A stretch of DNA of 64,000 nucleotides, taken from Epiperipatus broadwayi. Its lineage: Eukaryota > Onychophora > Udeonychophora > Euonychophora > Peripatidae. The notes beneath the pieces are model-generated. The model was given only the letters and a program-made list of their open reading frames with translations. It did not search any database and had not been told where the DNA came from. The stretch covers positions 4,102,572-4,166,571 of the forward strand of contig JAQFVV010006238.1 in the NCBI GenBank assembly GCA_028023455.1, written 5' to 3'. Positions 1 through 11,579 of this stretch are shown in pieces (position 1 is the first letter of the stretch; each line of letters starts with the position of its first letter). A program made the position numbers and the translations under genes.

Positions 1-1950
1 GAATATTCAAAACTTAATCTGCTACTGAAGTTTTATCCACCTCTTAATCTCCCAGTCAGTGTTTCACATTATAGCATCACATGATGATACTAGTTAATTC
101 TGGTTTATTGAGCATCACCCCAAACTGTTATCCCCACCAATAAAAGTTGAACCCAATATTATTGCCTATGTTGACATGATTTTTTTTTTCAATCGGAAGG
201 GAATTACACCCTATACACATACACTGAAATGTTGTTTTAATACTCATCATTCAACAAAACATCATAGATTCATTAAAACAACATCACAGCACACGTATAA
301 AGAGGGTAATTCTTTTCCAATTAAAATTACATATGAATACTCTGCTATTAACTTGAAATAGAAAGTTAAATGTTTTTTTATAAAAATGACTATTATGGGA
401 ATGTTTGGCAAAAAAAAATATTATGAAATGTATTTTTTTTCATGATTATATTTTTACTTTTTAGCATAGCATTTTATTGTACGTAGCAGCTGAATGTGAA
501 TTTACCCTTACTCACTCTAACTCAATGCAGTGGGATGGCTAGATGAACTGTTAAATGTTTGTGGATCACTCATATAGAGTGCTCATCCATTTCTATAATC
601 AAATTTCACATGACTTCCCTAGCAACTAAGTTTCCTGTTATTTTTTATTGCCCTACTTATCAACCTAAGATACTTTTGTGTAACTTTTTGTTTAAAAATT
701 ATTTTGCAGAAAAACGTTCCTTTTTTTTTTTAATATTATAAAAATTGTAGTTTCTAATAATCATATAATCAATTAATTTCACGCGGGTTGTAAAAGGTTA
801 TTTTATTAAGAGCCAATAGGGATTTAATAGATTAATTTAATAGTTATCATTATATACATATAAACTGAATAAAAGATATTGGAAATTTACTATTAAATTA
901 TAACATATTTATATAACTAGCAAAAAAAAAAAAAAGTTCCAAATAGATCAAATTAAAGTTTTTTTGGGGGGTGAAAAGCCCTTCCTTATCCTGTTATTTC
1001 ATTGCATTTATTAATGATAAGTTGTATCCTGAAGCCTATAACTTTCAATTCATGAAGATGTATTTTCTGGAAAATTATGTTTTTGTCGATTGAATCATTT
1101 ATTTGTGACTTGCTTTGTTATATTGGTAATAATGAAAGTCAATACTCTGCAGGGTATTAGAACGTAATGCCAGAGGTAAGAAACAGATAAATATAAAGTA
1201 AATTTTATCTTTTTGCAGACATTTTGAAACGTGTTTTTTCTTATTATTTCTTTATTAGATGGATTATTAAATATTACTTTATTGTAATAAGAGTATTCCA
1301 TTATAATCATTTCATTGCACATTAATATATGTGCATTTGTATATACAGTCAATTCTTGCTCCATCAATTTTAAGCGATCAGAGAAAATGAACAACAGGTT
1401 TGACAAAACAAAAGACTGGAAGGTCATTAAAAACCTATTGGTTAAGAACAATTTACTGATTACTGACTGAAATAGAATGTGTGTGTCTAGTTTAATCTGT
1501 CTATTTAGTTGTAAGTATAATTCACACATTATAATTCAAAGTATTCTAAACATATTATTTGAATTATATATGCACGCACTCGCCGCAGAAGGGAATTTGC
1601 TGTTAATTGAAAGAATACCCTTTGATTTTTGTCAGAGTCTTAAAGGAACCAAGTAGGGCAAATTCGTAATCTCCATTTGATATGATCTTGTCATTGTAGC
1701 TGTTATTACTATGTGATTATTCATATAGTATATAGACATGAATGGGCTGTTTACCAGCATTAATCAGTGTGATGAGTTAATTCGATTTTTACCACTGAGT
1801 TTAAGATCAAGAAATATCACGGTCTTTCTTCTCAGTTGCCTGATAAATCTTACCTGTAATATTAGTTTTTTTTTGAAGGCATAATGAATGTGTGTGCGAA
1901 TGAAAAAAAAAATATAGCTATTTACAATCAAGCCAGACAAAAATAAATCA
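1..1950. other. AT-rich stretch without recognisable genes
   Basis: Only AT-rich, low-complexity DNA is seen, with A/T homopolymers of 8-14 bases. The open frames here are short, rich in Phe/Ile/Asn/Lys and without a recognisable domain. I see no exon-like CpG cluster, tRNA or repeat family in this part. Confidence 0.5.
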
Positions 1951-2082
1951 TGGCCCTTATTTCCAGGAGGCTGTAAAGTCGCCAGTCAAGGAAGCAGTTG
2001 GTTGTCAAAAGCGGAGGGTCTAAGAATCACCTGACTGAGGACCCATGCTGCCATTTGATAATGACCATTTATTTAGGCACTT

Positions 2083-2995
2083 ACAAATGCAGATCTTTTT
2101 CAAGTGAAGGAAGACTTCAAGAATTGGAAGAAAAACTGTCTCATATTAAATGGGATAATATTGGACTATGAAGTTAGATGAAAAGATGAAGAGATGATTG
2201 ATTTAAAAAGTAGAGATGTACTCTAATACAAAGGCATAAATATTGGTTACAATTGGAGTTGGATTCATTATAAATAAAAAATGAAAGAACAATATTGTGG
2301 AAGTTGATGGTGTATCAGACAGAGTAACAAGATTAGTTATTCAAGATAATAGCAGATAGAAAATGTACATAATTCAGGTAAATTCTCATAATGATGAAGT
2401 AGTAGAGGATTTTTATATGGATGCATAAAAGGCTTTTGATCAGATTAAATAACATTTTAAAATTGTTATGGGAGACTTTAAAGCTAGAATTCTGAAACAA
2501 TTGATAGATGAAAGTGCTATAGGTGAATTTGGTTATGGTAATAGAAATGAGATTGGGCATAGAAGGAAATGGACATGGAAACATTCAAATGAAGGTAGAG
2601 CAGAATTGGATTATATTTTGAATAACAGAAAATACATATTTCAAGATTGTAAAATTCTTAATAAATTCAACACAGGAAGTCATCATAGATTAGTAAGATA
2701 CAAGATACATGCTAATACAAAACTAGGAAGACAAAAATTATTAAGAAAAACAATATTCTCAGTTGATATTTTCAATCTTCAGAAACATTCAAATGAATTT
2801 AAATTAGAACTTGAAAATCATTTTCAAATATTAGCAGATTTTGAACATGATTCAGATTCCAATGAAATTAATAGGAAAATAACTAATACACTTTTAAAAA
2901 CTGCAACAAAGATAGCTGGTAGGAAAAAACAGCATTTGATCAATAATATTTGTATTGAGACTATAGAATTTATGAAGAAAAAAAAAGGAATATGA
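2083..2995 (+). pseudogene. RTE-like LINE apurinic-type endonuclease domain
   Basis: The endonuclease of the element above, which in a live copy nicks the target DNA to start reverse transcription. The longest open part (2468-2995, 175 codons) begins MGDFKARI, the GD-N block with Asn replaced by Lys. It continues with IGEFGYGNRNEIG, WTWKHSNEGRAELDYILNNR and, near residue 75, GSHHRLVR, where the SDH catalytic triplet has become SHH. The 5' half (2083-2460) is readable only across frameshifts and stops. The C-terminal 80 residues are the basic linker before RT. Loss of two catalytic positions and the broken frame make activity implausible. Confidence 0.72.
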
Positions 2996-3227
2996 AGATA
3001 TATAAAAAATGTTGCATTAAGAAGGATTGAATATTTCAAATTTTATAAAATGGTTCAAAAAAGAGTTGATAATGATAAAAGAAAATATAATTGTGAACTA
3101 CCAAGGAAAGCTATAGAAGAGAATAAAAGTCTCATGAGTGTAAAACAACAGTTTGGTATTGGTAGGAAACTTGTATCTGCAATAAGAAAAAAAAGATAGA
3201 ACTATTACTGAAAAGAGAGATGATATC

Positions 3228-3590
3228 ATGAAATGTGTAGAAGAGGTTTATCAAGAATTATATGGTAATAAAGGGCAAGTATCTTCTACAACTGAATTGC
3301 CTAGAATTTTAAATGAAGAAATAAGAGATGCAATTAAATTTATGAGGAAGGGAAAATCTTCAGATAATGATGGAATTATAATCGATATCTTAAAAGAAGC
3401 AGGTGAAGAAATATAATTTTTTTTGGCAAAGTTATATGTACCAGATGATTAGAAAAATGCACTATTCATATTTAAAAAAGATGATAAAGAAGATATTAGA
3501 AATTACAGGAGTATCAGTCTTTTATCAGTTTTATACAAACTTTTTACCAAGATAATTACAAACCATCTCAAAAGAATTGGTTATGTTTTA
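3228..3590 (+). pseudogene. RTE-like LINE RT, N-terminal blocks
   Basis: Continuation of the same element. The frame at 3228-3416 ends in a block reading IRDAIKFMRKGKSSDNDGI, which matches the A...KNGKAPG-DGI segment that opens RT domains. After a stop, 3430-3590 reads PDDWKN-like, [20 protein letters not shown] and [10 protein letters not shown], matching the P..W+.A.+..+.KKG+..D..NYRPISLLSV.YK block. The YADD catalytic region is not present: the element ends near 3590 and is followed by AT-rich DNA. Confidence 0.72.
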
Positions 3591-3599
3591 TTTTTAAAA

Positions 3600-4500
3600 G
3601 CTATTTTAATTAATTTTTAAATATAATGTAGGTCTAGAAATTAAATATATTTTATATTTATTATTAAAAATGTGTTTTTTAAAATATATACACTACATGA
3701 TATGAAATAAAATATTTTTTTATGTTATTCTAGTTAAGTTAGAAGTAAAACCTTTTTTTATTTTGTATAATAATTTGACTGTTTGAAAATACTTTCAATA
3801 TTTTGATTATTTGGAAAATAATTTTTAATAATAAATATGTAAAAATATGATCTGATTTTATCACAAACTCTATTCAAGCTGAAGGCTACATATATTGTAA
3901 ATTAATTGTATGCTTTGAGTTTTAATATGTAGAAAGCGTAATTGATCTATCAAAATCTAGTTCACTAATTATGTTTCAAACATCATAAGTCAATCAATTT
4001 TAATTTTTTAAAAAAGAAAAACCTCTTCTTGCAGTTGAAAGAGAAGTTAAAAAAAGAGGACTGAATAGAATAAGAAGAGGGGGGTATCATATATAAAAAA
4101 AACTTTACTTCCAGAGGAAAAAAAGAATTAATAACGAGAGAAGATTGCTTGGTATAGACAAAGAGAGGAATCATATATAAAAATATGGTTTTTTTTTTTA
4201 AAAAATAATATACTAAAAAAATTTTGTTTCAAATGAAGCAAAACTGTTCATATGGAAAAAAATTGTGTTAGGTCTATATTACATAACTATAGATGTGAAG
4301 ATATGACTTTTGGAGGAATGATAAATCCTTGAATAACATTTTTTGTGGTATAGATTTTTGGACCAAATATAGTGACAATGGTTGTGGAAAAATGATGCAT
4401 GCATAAACAATACATTATAAATTCATTATACTGTATTGTTTTAGCACTGAGTATTGCTATAAAGCCATACATACTTTTTAAAAAATAAATATAAATAGTT
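3600..4500. other. AT-rich stretch without recognisable genes
   Basis: Very AT-rich sequence with T and A runs. Nothing on either strand matches a protein family, tRNA or repeat family of this window. Confidence 0.5.
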
Positions 4501-4502
4501 AT

Positions 4503-4874
4503 TTGAAGTTAGGATTTCCATATATATTTATCCTCATACCATGTCAAACAACTGATACATATGACCACACACACGTGAAAAAAATAAATGATCCTCAATA
4601 TATGTATTTTATGCAGAATCAGCATTCATCCGTTGGGCCAGATCATAATCTCCAACACATATATACAATCAATGTTCAGCTTATATTAAGATAGCAAATC
4701 CTTAATCTATAATGGACAGGTTTCAAATGTCTCACCCTTCCAACAATTCAATCATCCATTTTATTGAAGAACTAATGATGGAATGTTCAAAGATCTTGGT
4801 GAGTTTGATATTTTAGTCATACCCATGAACACATTACATCAGTTTAACCCCTCATATTATTGGCCATTATGTAT

Positions 4875-4880
<6 letters not shown>
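4503..4880 (-). mobile_element. Family B repeat copy (tRNA-headed, hammerhead-bearing)
   Basis: One of six loci of a repeat also found at 5085-5395, 24375-24720, 29955-30715, 40290-40570 and 50125-50672. Shared landmarks, read on the plus strand here, are ACTGATACATATGACCACAC, CAGATCATAATCTCC, AAGATAGCAAATCCTTA and the CATCCATTTTATTGAA block. The element strand is minus, because in complete copies the A/B-box head reads on that strand. This copy runs into the (TA)n tract at 4876 and faces the opposite copy at 5085. Confidence 0.7.
4589..4645 (-). ncRNA. Hammerhead ribozyme relic, family B
   Basis: On the minus strand the outer stem I (TGATC/GATCA), the inner CCAA/TTGA, a helix II of ATGCT/TGCAT shape and the AAAATACAT stem III region line up with the intact family B hammerhead at 30572-30628. 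The first core box reads CGGATGA (U4 changed to G) and G12 is A, so this copy should be inactive. The outer stem has changed from TAATC/GATTA to TGATC/GATCA and still pairs. Confidence 0.55.
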
Positions 4881-4918
<38 letters not shown>

Positions 4919-4970
4919 ATATATATAACGATCCACATGTGCTCGTTACAATATATATATATATATATAT
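4876..4970. repeat. (TA)n palindromic microsatellite
   Basis: A long alternating TA run flanked by TGTATCCA on the left and TGGATATA on the right makes a self-complementary block. A second TA run follows at about 4951-4970. It lies between two inverted family B copies. Confidence 0.9.
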
Positions 4971-5084
4971 GATGGAGATGGGTTGAACTTATATTATGAT
5001 GTAACTTATTTTCAAGGCAGTATAAAATTAACTTATTTATTCAGTATAATTAGTATTTACTATAGTACATAGAGAGATTTTAAT

Positions 5085-5395
5085 TTAACATTCTATCATT
5101 GATTTGTCAATGAAATGGATGGTTGAATTGTTGGAAGGTGGATAAGATTGAAGTCTGTCTATTACAGTTTGTGGAATTGCTGTCTTAATATAAACCGAGC
5201 ACTGATTGTATAATTGTGTGGAAGATTATGATTGGGTCCAACAAATGAATGCTGGTTCTGTGTGAAATACATATGTTAGAGATCATTCTTTACCTTTTTT
5301 ACATGTGTGTGGTTATGAGTACCTATTGCTTGAGATGAAATGGAAGATGAATTTAGTCTGAAATCCTAAGTTTAAATCACTATTTACTAGAGTAA
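5085..5395 (+). mobile_element. Family B repeat copy, inverted relative to 4503-4880
   Basis: Carries the family B landmarks in the opposite orientation: TCAATGAAATGGATGG, CTGTCTTAATATAAACCGAG, GATTATGATTGGGTCCAAC and ACATGTGTGTGGTTATGAG. The end shows a decayed tRNA-like head. The hammerhead position is at 5229-5285. Confidence 0.68.
5229..5285 (+). ncRNA. Hammerhead ribozyme relic, family B
   Basis: Aligned to the intact family B motif: TCCAAC, then AAATGA in place of CTGATGA, helix II ATGCT..., GAAATACATATG and GTTAGAGATCA. The GAAA box is kept but the first core box has lost C3, U4 and G5, so it should not cleave. Confidence 0.5.
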
Positions 5396-6110
5396 ACATT
5401 CACTACACTGAATGAATTGTTTAAATAAAAAGAAATGTAATTTGTTTAGTTATTTCAATTTTAACATGCAATAATATTTTGAAAAGTATTATCTTGGAAA
5501 TAAAATTAAAAAAATCTTCCATCTTTTATTATAATGTTTGCTATGTGTAGATTAAAGACTGTTATTTAAATATAATGGACAAAAAAAAAATTTAATTTCA
5601 CAACTATGTAGCAAAATTAAAATAAATTTTTAAAATGAAGAATAATCAAAGATCTCACATAAAAATGTTATTAAAAGCTATAATATGATTATTTTTGTTA
5701 CAAATACTTGGTTCTTAAAATCTTACCTTTTTGCATCATATTACATTAGATCTTTATTTACTAGTTTGAAAGATTCAGTTTATTTAATTTTTATCTTTTA
5801 TATATGCACATTCTTAGATGTGGGCACCTGGGTAAAAAATAGTAGCCTATGTTACTAGAAAGAAAAGTATTAACTAAGCTGCTTCTATGTATTGCATTCT
5901 GTAACTGAATTCTCATTCAAATGTCGTATATGTTATAATACCACTCTCATGCAATACATATATAGCTCTGTATGATGTATTGCAGTAGCAAAGTATCACA
6001 TTTTAGAAATGATGGCTCACAAATAATAGCTCAGCCTTGACATTTCTGATGTTTGCCTTTTTATGAACTCATAAATAATGCATCATTATTATCATCATCA
6101 TTATTATTCA
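5396..6110. other. AT-rich stretch without recognisable genes
   Basis: No gene, RNA or known family recognised. A short ATT/ATC-type microsatellite sits at about 6084-6110. Confidence 0.45.
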
Positions 6111-6111
6111 T

Positions 6112-6249
6112 TGTTTAATATCTTCATTAGATCATGAACTTAAAGCATTGACTATTTACCTTGATTTATCTAAAGCATTTGATTATGTTAATCATAATAT
6201 TTTGATTAGGCATTGCTATTTGTATGGTTTTCATGATTCTATTGGTACA
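6112..6249 (+). pseudogene. Non-LTR retrotransposon RT scrap (block A)
   Basis: One frame reads LKALTIYLDLSKAFDYVNHN and continues ILIRHCYLYGF. This is the RT block with the first catalytic aspartate (F/LDLSKAFD.VNH..LL..L..YG), typical of jockey/CR1/I-like LINEs and unlike the RTE copies here (which read DY.KAFDS). It stops after about 40 codons, and no other blocks are nearby, so it is a small, isolated scrap. Confidence 0.72.
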
Positions 6250-6529
6250 AAATAGGATTACATATATTTGTAAAATAATATAGTTGCTATTTCACCCGAC
6301 CGCAAAGCTACTTTTTACTTAAAAAACAAAATAAAACCTATTATTCTGTGAGTGCTTTCAAGAGACATGCTCTCATCTTCATAGCACTGAGTGAAGTGAT
6401 TATATGCAAATTATATGCGGTGGGTGCAATAGCACCTATATTATTTTACAAATATATTTTTGCACGTAAAGTTTTAGATTTAGGTTTGAATTACAAGATT
6501 ACATATAGTAATGAGAATTATATAAACTA

Positions 6530-7440
6530 GCTAATTGAGTCTCATACAATTATATTTGAATAATTATAAAAATTTCATATTTGATTTTATAATTTGTTGG
6601 GAGCATGTGAGCATTTGTCATTTGATACTATTAATGTGAAAAGAAAACTAATCTTTTAGTTGTTGAATAATTATTGTGTTTGTGTTATTTAATAAGCATA
6701 TGTTATATAATTTTACTTGTTTTATCTGTTGTCTGATTCATTTTTAAGAGAAGTATATTCATAGTGGTGGTTTCACTGTTTCACTCATTGACCATTACAT
6801 TATAATATATAAGGACCAAATTATACATTTCTAATAATTTTTAATAATTGGAATAATTGCATATAAAAATGTATATAATAAGTCTTTTTTTAGTGTGTGT
6901 GAATTTTGGAAAAAAAAAAAAACAAATTGATAGGCTAAAACTTATGGAAGTAAAAATAAACATTATTGTATTTATCTGAGATGAATGGTGGCAAAGTTGT
7001 GAATGGAGTGAGTTTGACAATGGTAAATAAAAATGTAACAATATATACATTTATATATTGGCAATCACAAAAAAGAAGTTTTAATCTTAAAATAAATAAA
7101 ATTTTGTAGTAATTTTTCACTTCAAGAAAGATGAATCTTACTGAAATGTAAACAAGAAGAAGAATGGCAGAGTGATAAACTTGAGAACTAAAGATTTTTG
7201 TGATGCAAAGATTAAAACTGTTAGTTCTATTACAGCTCATTCTCTAATATCATATGAGCTCTTGAGCAACTAGTGATTTGATTTTTTTATTTGACTTCCT
7301 GAGCAATTTAATTATATGATTATTATTTTTTATTATTGCCATAATATTTCTGAGTATTTTTTGCATTACTTTTTTGTAGTGTGCATATATATATATATTG
7401 TAAAGTAATAGTCTTTAACTGATGTCATTGTTTAAATATT
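6530..7440. other. AT-rich stretch without recognisable genes
   Basis: AT-rich DNA with T runs and short minus-strand frames that look random. A short (TA)n tract lies near 7387-7400. No feature supported. Confidence 0.4.
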
Positions 7441-7444
7441 AAAA

Positions 7445-7640
7445 TATATGGAAATATTTGTTATATTTTCATATTAGAAAAATCATCATCAGGTGTTAAT
7501 AGACAGTTATCAATGGAAATAGTAAACTGTAAATCCTGGAAGCATTTACAGTTTACTGCTTTTATTGATTACTGTCTTTTAACATCTGATAGTGATTATT
7601 CTAATATGAAAATATAACAGATATTTTTTATATATTTAAA
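7445..7640. repeat. Inverted repeat with ~80-90 bp arms and a short loop
   Basis: Left arm at about 7445-7535 and right arm at about 7547-7640 are imperfect reverse complements. Landmarks are TATTTTCATATTAGAAAAAT against ATTCTAATATGAAAATATAA, and AACTGTAAAT against ATTTACAGTT at the centre. The spacer is only about a dozen bases, so a transcript would fold as one long hairpin. No coding sequence is inside. Confidence 0.8.
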
Positions 7641-8649
7641 TATATAGATATATGTGATAAATAAGAATATCTTAATTTTCTCACTGTAGGGTAGAATGAA
7701 GATTTGCTCAAAACAGCCTCTTGTGGAATAATAGGGAAAGAGTGAAGAATATTTGAGTGGGTTTTTAATACTATATTTAACTGTTAGCTAAGAGTAATGA
7801 AATATACATTTACTGATCAATATCAGATGCTTTTCTGCTTTGTTTTTGAAATATTAAAGAAAAATCTGAAATCTGATTATGAATCTGATAAAATTATTAA
7901 GGTTTACTCCTCCCCAATTCAAACCTTACACATATCCCATCTTTTGTTTTATCAATAGATTGACTTCGATATACCAAAGTGGACATTAGTTGCAGGTTTA
8001 TTAGAAAAAAATTCTTTGGGAATCTGACTTGTGAATACCTGTTTTAGTTGCTTCTTCAATAAATTTCTATTCTCAGCATTACATATTCAAATGGTATAAT
8101 TTATTTATGGATTTATTCAAATTACTAAAGTTCCATCTGATTTGATTATATATATAAATTATTCCAGCAGTTAATTTTATATAATACCCTAAATTAACAC
8201 CTAATGATGGTTTATTAAAGAAATAAATTATTTTTTCCTAAAAAGTTTTATCTTGTGTTTTGAATAGAGAGTATTTCATTTACTTAATAAACCAGAGTTG
8301 GGCTGTTAATTTAGTGTATTAGCTATATATAAAAATAATTTTTCAAAAATCTGTAGCAGGGCCAATACTTCTTCAATTGTCTCTCATAAGGGAAATGATT
8401 AATTAGTACCTAATATTGATTAAACTTTCCATTTGCTGGGTAGTTAGTGTTTAAACTTTTTATTCTTGTTATATTTGCTAGTTAAAAATGCACATTTACT
8501 GACTAGTGTTATATGATTTGCTGGGTTAGTTATTTGAAAAGATAATTCTAAGTTTGTTGAAAAAAAGTTTATGATTTCTCAGCTCCATTTAGAACTTAGG
8601 TTGTAGTCATGGCAGTCTGATGTCAAGAGACTTTTATATATTGAGATAT

Positions 8650-8995
8650 ATAATAGAAGAGCAATATCAAGACTTTAGACCATTCAAGAAAGTATGGAGA
8701 AATGCATATTAGGAGTCACAAGAAGATATTGAAAATATATGGGCAAGAGAACACACAGATTTACTGACATCATTGAAAGAATTAAGAGATTGAAGTATTG
8801 GGCTGGACATACTGCAAAGAGATGGTGATAGATAGATGATTGAAATCTTAAACTGGATGCCAAGAGATTGTATAGGACCTAAGAACAGACCACATGTGAC
8901 ATGGATGGATAAAATAATGAAGAGTTCTGGAGTTCTGTGGAGAAGAGAGGCTAGAGATCAGAGAAGTTGGATTGAAAATGATGATGATGATATAT
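8650..8995 (+). pseudogene. RTE-like LINE 3' end (polyprotein C-terminus)
   Basis: Across shifted frames it reads TDIIERIKRLKYWAGHTAK, then an EILNW-PRDCIGPKNRPHVTW and WRREARDQRSWI series. These match the conserved tail of RTE-type polyproteins (TD..ERI...KW.WAGHI.R, PR..KR.RGRP..RW, W.R.A.DR..W). It ends in a GATGATGATGAT microsatellite, a common RTE 3' end. 5'-truncated and frame-broken. Related tails are at 21870-22120, 28565-29095 and, on the minus strand, at 13040 and 35520. Confidence 0.78.
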
Positions 8996-9641
8996 AAAAT
9001 ATGAACCAACGATATTCTTATTCCTCAGAGACATACAATATATATATAAGTTGTACTTTTATAAACTTTGTATAAGAAAAATTGAGTTTTTTTCCATGGA
9101 GAAATAGATTCCCACGGTGCGGTCTTGATTTTTCCAAGCAGTGGATCTAAAAGAAGTAATTAATTTAGGTATAAAGGCAAGTGCACGGTCAAATAGGAAA
9201 CATTCTGCTAGGTTAAAAGTTTTCCATTCGCTGATTATTCAGTGGTCAGAAACATGATTACAAAATAGACTCACTTTGGTATTATTGTTTTAATAGAAAG
9301 GTGACTAATGGTTATTGGATAACCTTGTCGATTTCTACATATGTTGTGAGAAGTAATGTGGTTGGTTGCTGAAATTTTATTTCCCAAGGCTTTGTTAGTT
9401 GATTAAAAAAAAAAAAAGAAAGCAGAGAAAGAAAGAAAGCCAGATCTTAGAAACAGTTTGATATCGTGCCTTAAATAAATTACTGTATTTTAACAAAAAA
9501 AAAAAAAACTTTATAAAAATAAATTCACGGCAAAATCTTTTTTAATATTAACTGAGGAATTCTTCGGATATTTTTTTTTTTTTTTTGGAAAATGGAAGAA
9601 AAATAATAAAACAATAAATCTTTTCGTTCAACGACTGCTTA

Positions 9642-9814
9642 TTATTTAATGGAATACATACGAGCGAAGACGATACATCCGTTTTTTCTGCCACGATCTT
9701 CGAGTTCGAAGTGGAAGTCTTTAAGAGTTGGAATTTTTTTGACAGGTACACGACTGATAAACCTTTCAGTTAAACATCTAATATTGGTCAGCCAATTGGG
9801 TATCTTGCCCTTAG
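9642..9814 (-). CDS. Candidate 3'-terminal exon of an unidentified host gene
   Basis: The only exon-like block I see that is not tied to a repeat. On the minus strand a pyrimidine-rich run ending TTTTACTGTTTAG is a good splice acceptor at 9815/9814. The frame then gives about 57 residues beginning AKGKIPNWLTNIRCLTERF, continuing through PVKKIPTLKDFHFELEDRG and ending FARMYSIK before TAA. Codon use differs from the surroundings: several CpG-containing Arg/Ser/Phe-adjacent codons cluster here while the rest of the window is CpG-poor. I do not recognise the protein. No upstream exon can be assigned inside the window, since the preceding plus-coordinate DNA is AT-rich. It could also be a fragment of an old element. 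Confidence 0.35.
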
Positions 9815-9899
9815 CTAAACAGTAAAACAAGAATGGGAAAAGTACTCAAATCCTCCCAGCTAATACTGAGAAAGTTCTGATGCAAATACTTGATTTTCT

Positions 9900-11120
9900 G
9901 ATAATAATTGGAGGCTTTGATGTGTCCATAGAAATTTGTTTATTTACTTTACTATTTCAAAATGATATGAGAAATGTTTTACTGATGGTTGATAAAATGA
10001 AAATAGGTATATTAATTGCAACTTGTTTTTTACTTTCATGATGATCATAAGTTTGTGGATACTTTCACACAGTATAAATCACAATGCATTATAAGTTTGA
10101 CTTTGCCATTTTCAAACTGAAGTAATTAAAATCAAAAAGTCAAACTTCAATCTTTTTGTCTCCCATACTTGCAGAATATTGATAGCTGTAATATTCTTGC
10201 CAATTCACAAAAAAGAATATTCTTTTATTGCAGTATATAAAGAATATGATTTAACAAAGTTTGTTTAAAATATCAGGTGCATTATAAGTTTGTAATGGAC
10301 AAAAAGTCTCTTGGAAGGTACTTGTAAATATGAATCAGATTAGAAATCTTCCAGATTGATCTTCTAACTTGGATGTAGGCATGCGATTGATAGGTATTTC
10401 ATCTCAGTGATATAACTTCTTCAACTTAATGTATTGTTATAGGGAAATTGTATGAATATGAAACAAAATGGACTCAAGATCCTTAGATTTAGCATCTAAT
10501 TCTATCATTTCTAATGTTCAAATTTTCTGATTTACTCCTGAGCAAAAACTAATTGATTATAAAATGATTGATTTGTTGTATAGAAGTCTTTGTGATGAAT
10601 CACACGATGTTCAAAAATTGAAAGAATCAATTGAACTGCTTTATCTATGGATCTTAACCTCTACCACTGCTCTAAACTGTGCATACATTATCTTTTCACC
10701 ATTTCTATACCATTTACTGTAAATCTTAGTAATTAATAGATGCCAGATGATAGTGTTTAATACAATCTTATCCTGTGCTGTCCTATCTAATATCTTCAGC
10801 AATATGTAAGTTGAAATCATGAGATAGTGTCATGTGATGTTGTAAACTAGGTAGGATATTATGAGACATCAGATATTCTATTAAAGTAACAATTGTATTG
10901 GGAAAATTTATTTAAGAAACTTCCATAATATTATAAAAATAACTGCAACCTGAATTGAAATTATTTTAAAATGTGGAGTTTTTGAAATGCAATATAATAG
11001 TTTTGCTTTACTATTAATTGCAAATCATTGTTATTATTATTCAATGTAATATCTGGTAAAATAAAAATACACACAGAAAATGTAGTTTTTAAACTAATAT
11101 TTAGCTTTATTACTGCCTAA
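9900..11120. other. AT-rich stretch without recognisable genes
   Basis: No domain or RNA recognised. A phrase beginning TGCATTATAAGTTTG recurs at about 10085 and 10280, suggesting an old local duplication. This would be upstream intron or flank if the exon at 9642-9814 is real. Confidence 0.4.
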
Positions 11121-11126
11121 CATGCT

Positions 11127-11519
11127 TTCAGTATATTTTTACTATAGCATATTCATGACGTATAGTGGTGCGATTAAATGGTTCTTTATGTCAATGTTTA
11201 ATTACCTGTTCTCATATTCATTTTTAATTTAAAATTTAAATTTAAATATTCAAATTGCTAACAAAAATAGAGTTAGTGTACATTCAGAGAGAGGATAGAA
11301 AGTGGATGATTAAAGAAGCATGTGCAATAGCTGGTGACCATTTGTCTATTAACAAAAAACGAGTGTACCCATTTCAACAAATGGGCTATTTGAATATTCA
11401 AATTTAAATTTTAAATTAAAATTGAATACATGAACAGTTAATTAAACATTGATATAAAGAAGCATTTAATCACACCGTTATATTCCATGAATATGGTATA
11501 ATAACAATATATTGAAAGC
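11127..11519. repeat. Long inverted repeat (~125 bp arms), foldback element
   Basis: Left arm at about 11127-11255 and right arm at about 11390-11519 are near reverse complements: CAGTATATTTTTACTATAGC and TTTAATTACCTGTTC on the left answer GAACAGTTAATTAAACATTG and ATATTGAAAG on the right. The central ~130 bp is unique, somewhat G-rich and without a coding frame. The layout fits a non-autonomous foldback or MITE-like element. I did not identify a clear target duplication. Confidence 0.75.
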
Positions 11520-11579
11520 ATGGTAGGCATAATAAATCTAAAATTATTAAAAAAAACTACCTTTTCTGTATGTATTTCC

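Larger units (their letters stand above)
1965..3595 (+). mobile_element. RTE-like LINE, 5' portion, decayed
   Basis: A non-LTR retrotransposon fragment running from an apparent 5' leader, through an APE-type endonuclease, to the first RT blocks, where it stops in AT-rich DNA. Reading across frames gives a GTYKCRSFSSEGRLQELEE start, matching the usual GT-N-RTL...RLQELE opening of RTE/BovB-type polyproteins. The IKWD-I-GL-EVR block follows, then GDFKARI, IGEFGYGNRNE, TW and DYILNNR blocks, then GSHHRLVR. Several stop codons and frameshifts break the frame, so it is dead. It is unusual in keeping 5' sequence and losing its 3' end. RTE membership comes from remembered block order and is not proved. 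Confidence 0.75.

Noticed and set aside
1095-1529. 144-codon minus-strand open frame
   Set aside because: Composition is that of AT-rich random sequence (Leu/Ile/Phe/Asn/Lys), with no domain, no splice signals and no CpG or codon signature.
4783-4986. 67-codon frame with a run of Ile-Tyr
   Set aside because: Translation of the (TA)n tract.
7470-7640. Hammerhead-like words CTGATGA and GAAA inside the compact inverted repeat
   Set aside because: A 5 bp stem III can be drawn, but stem I does not pair in either arm and the first box differs between arms.
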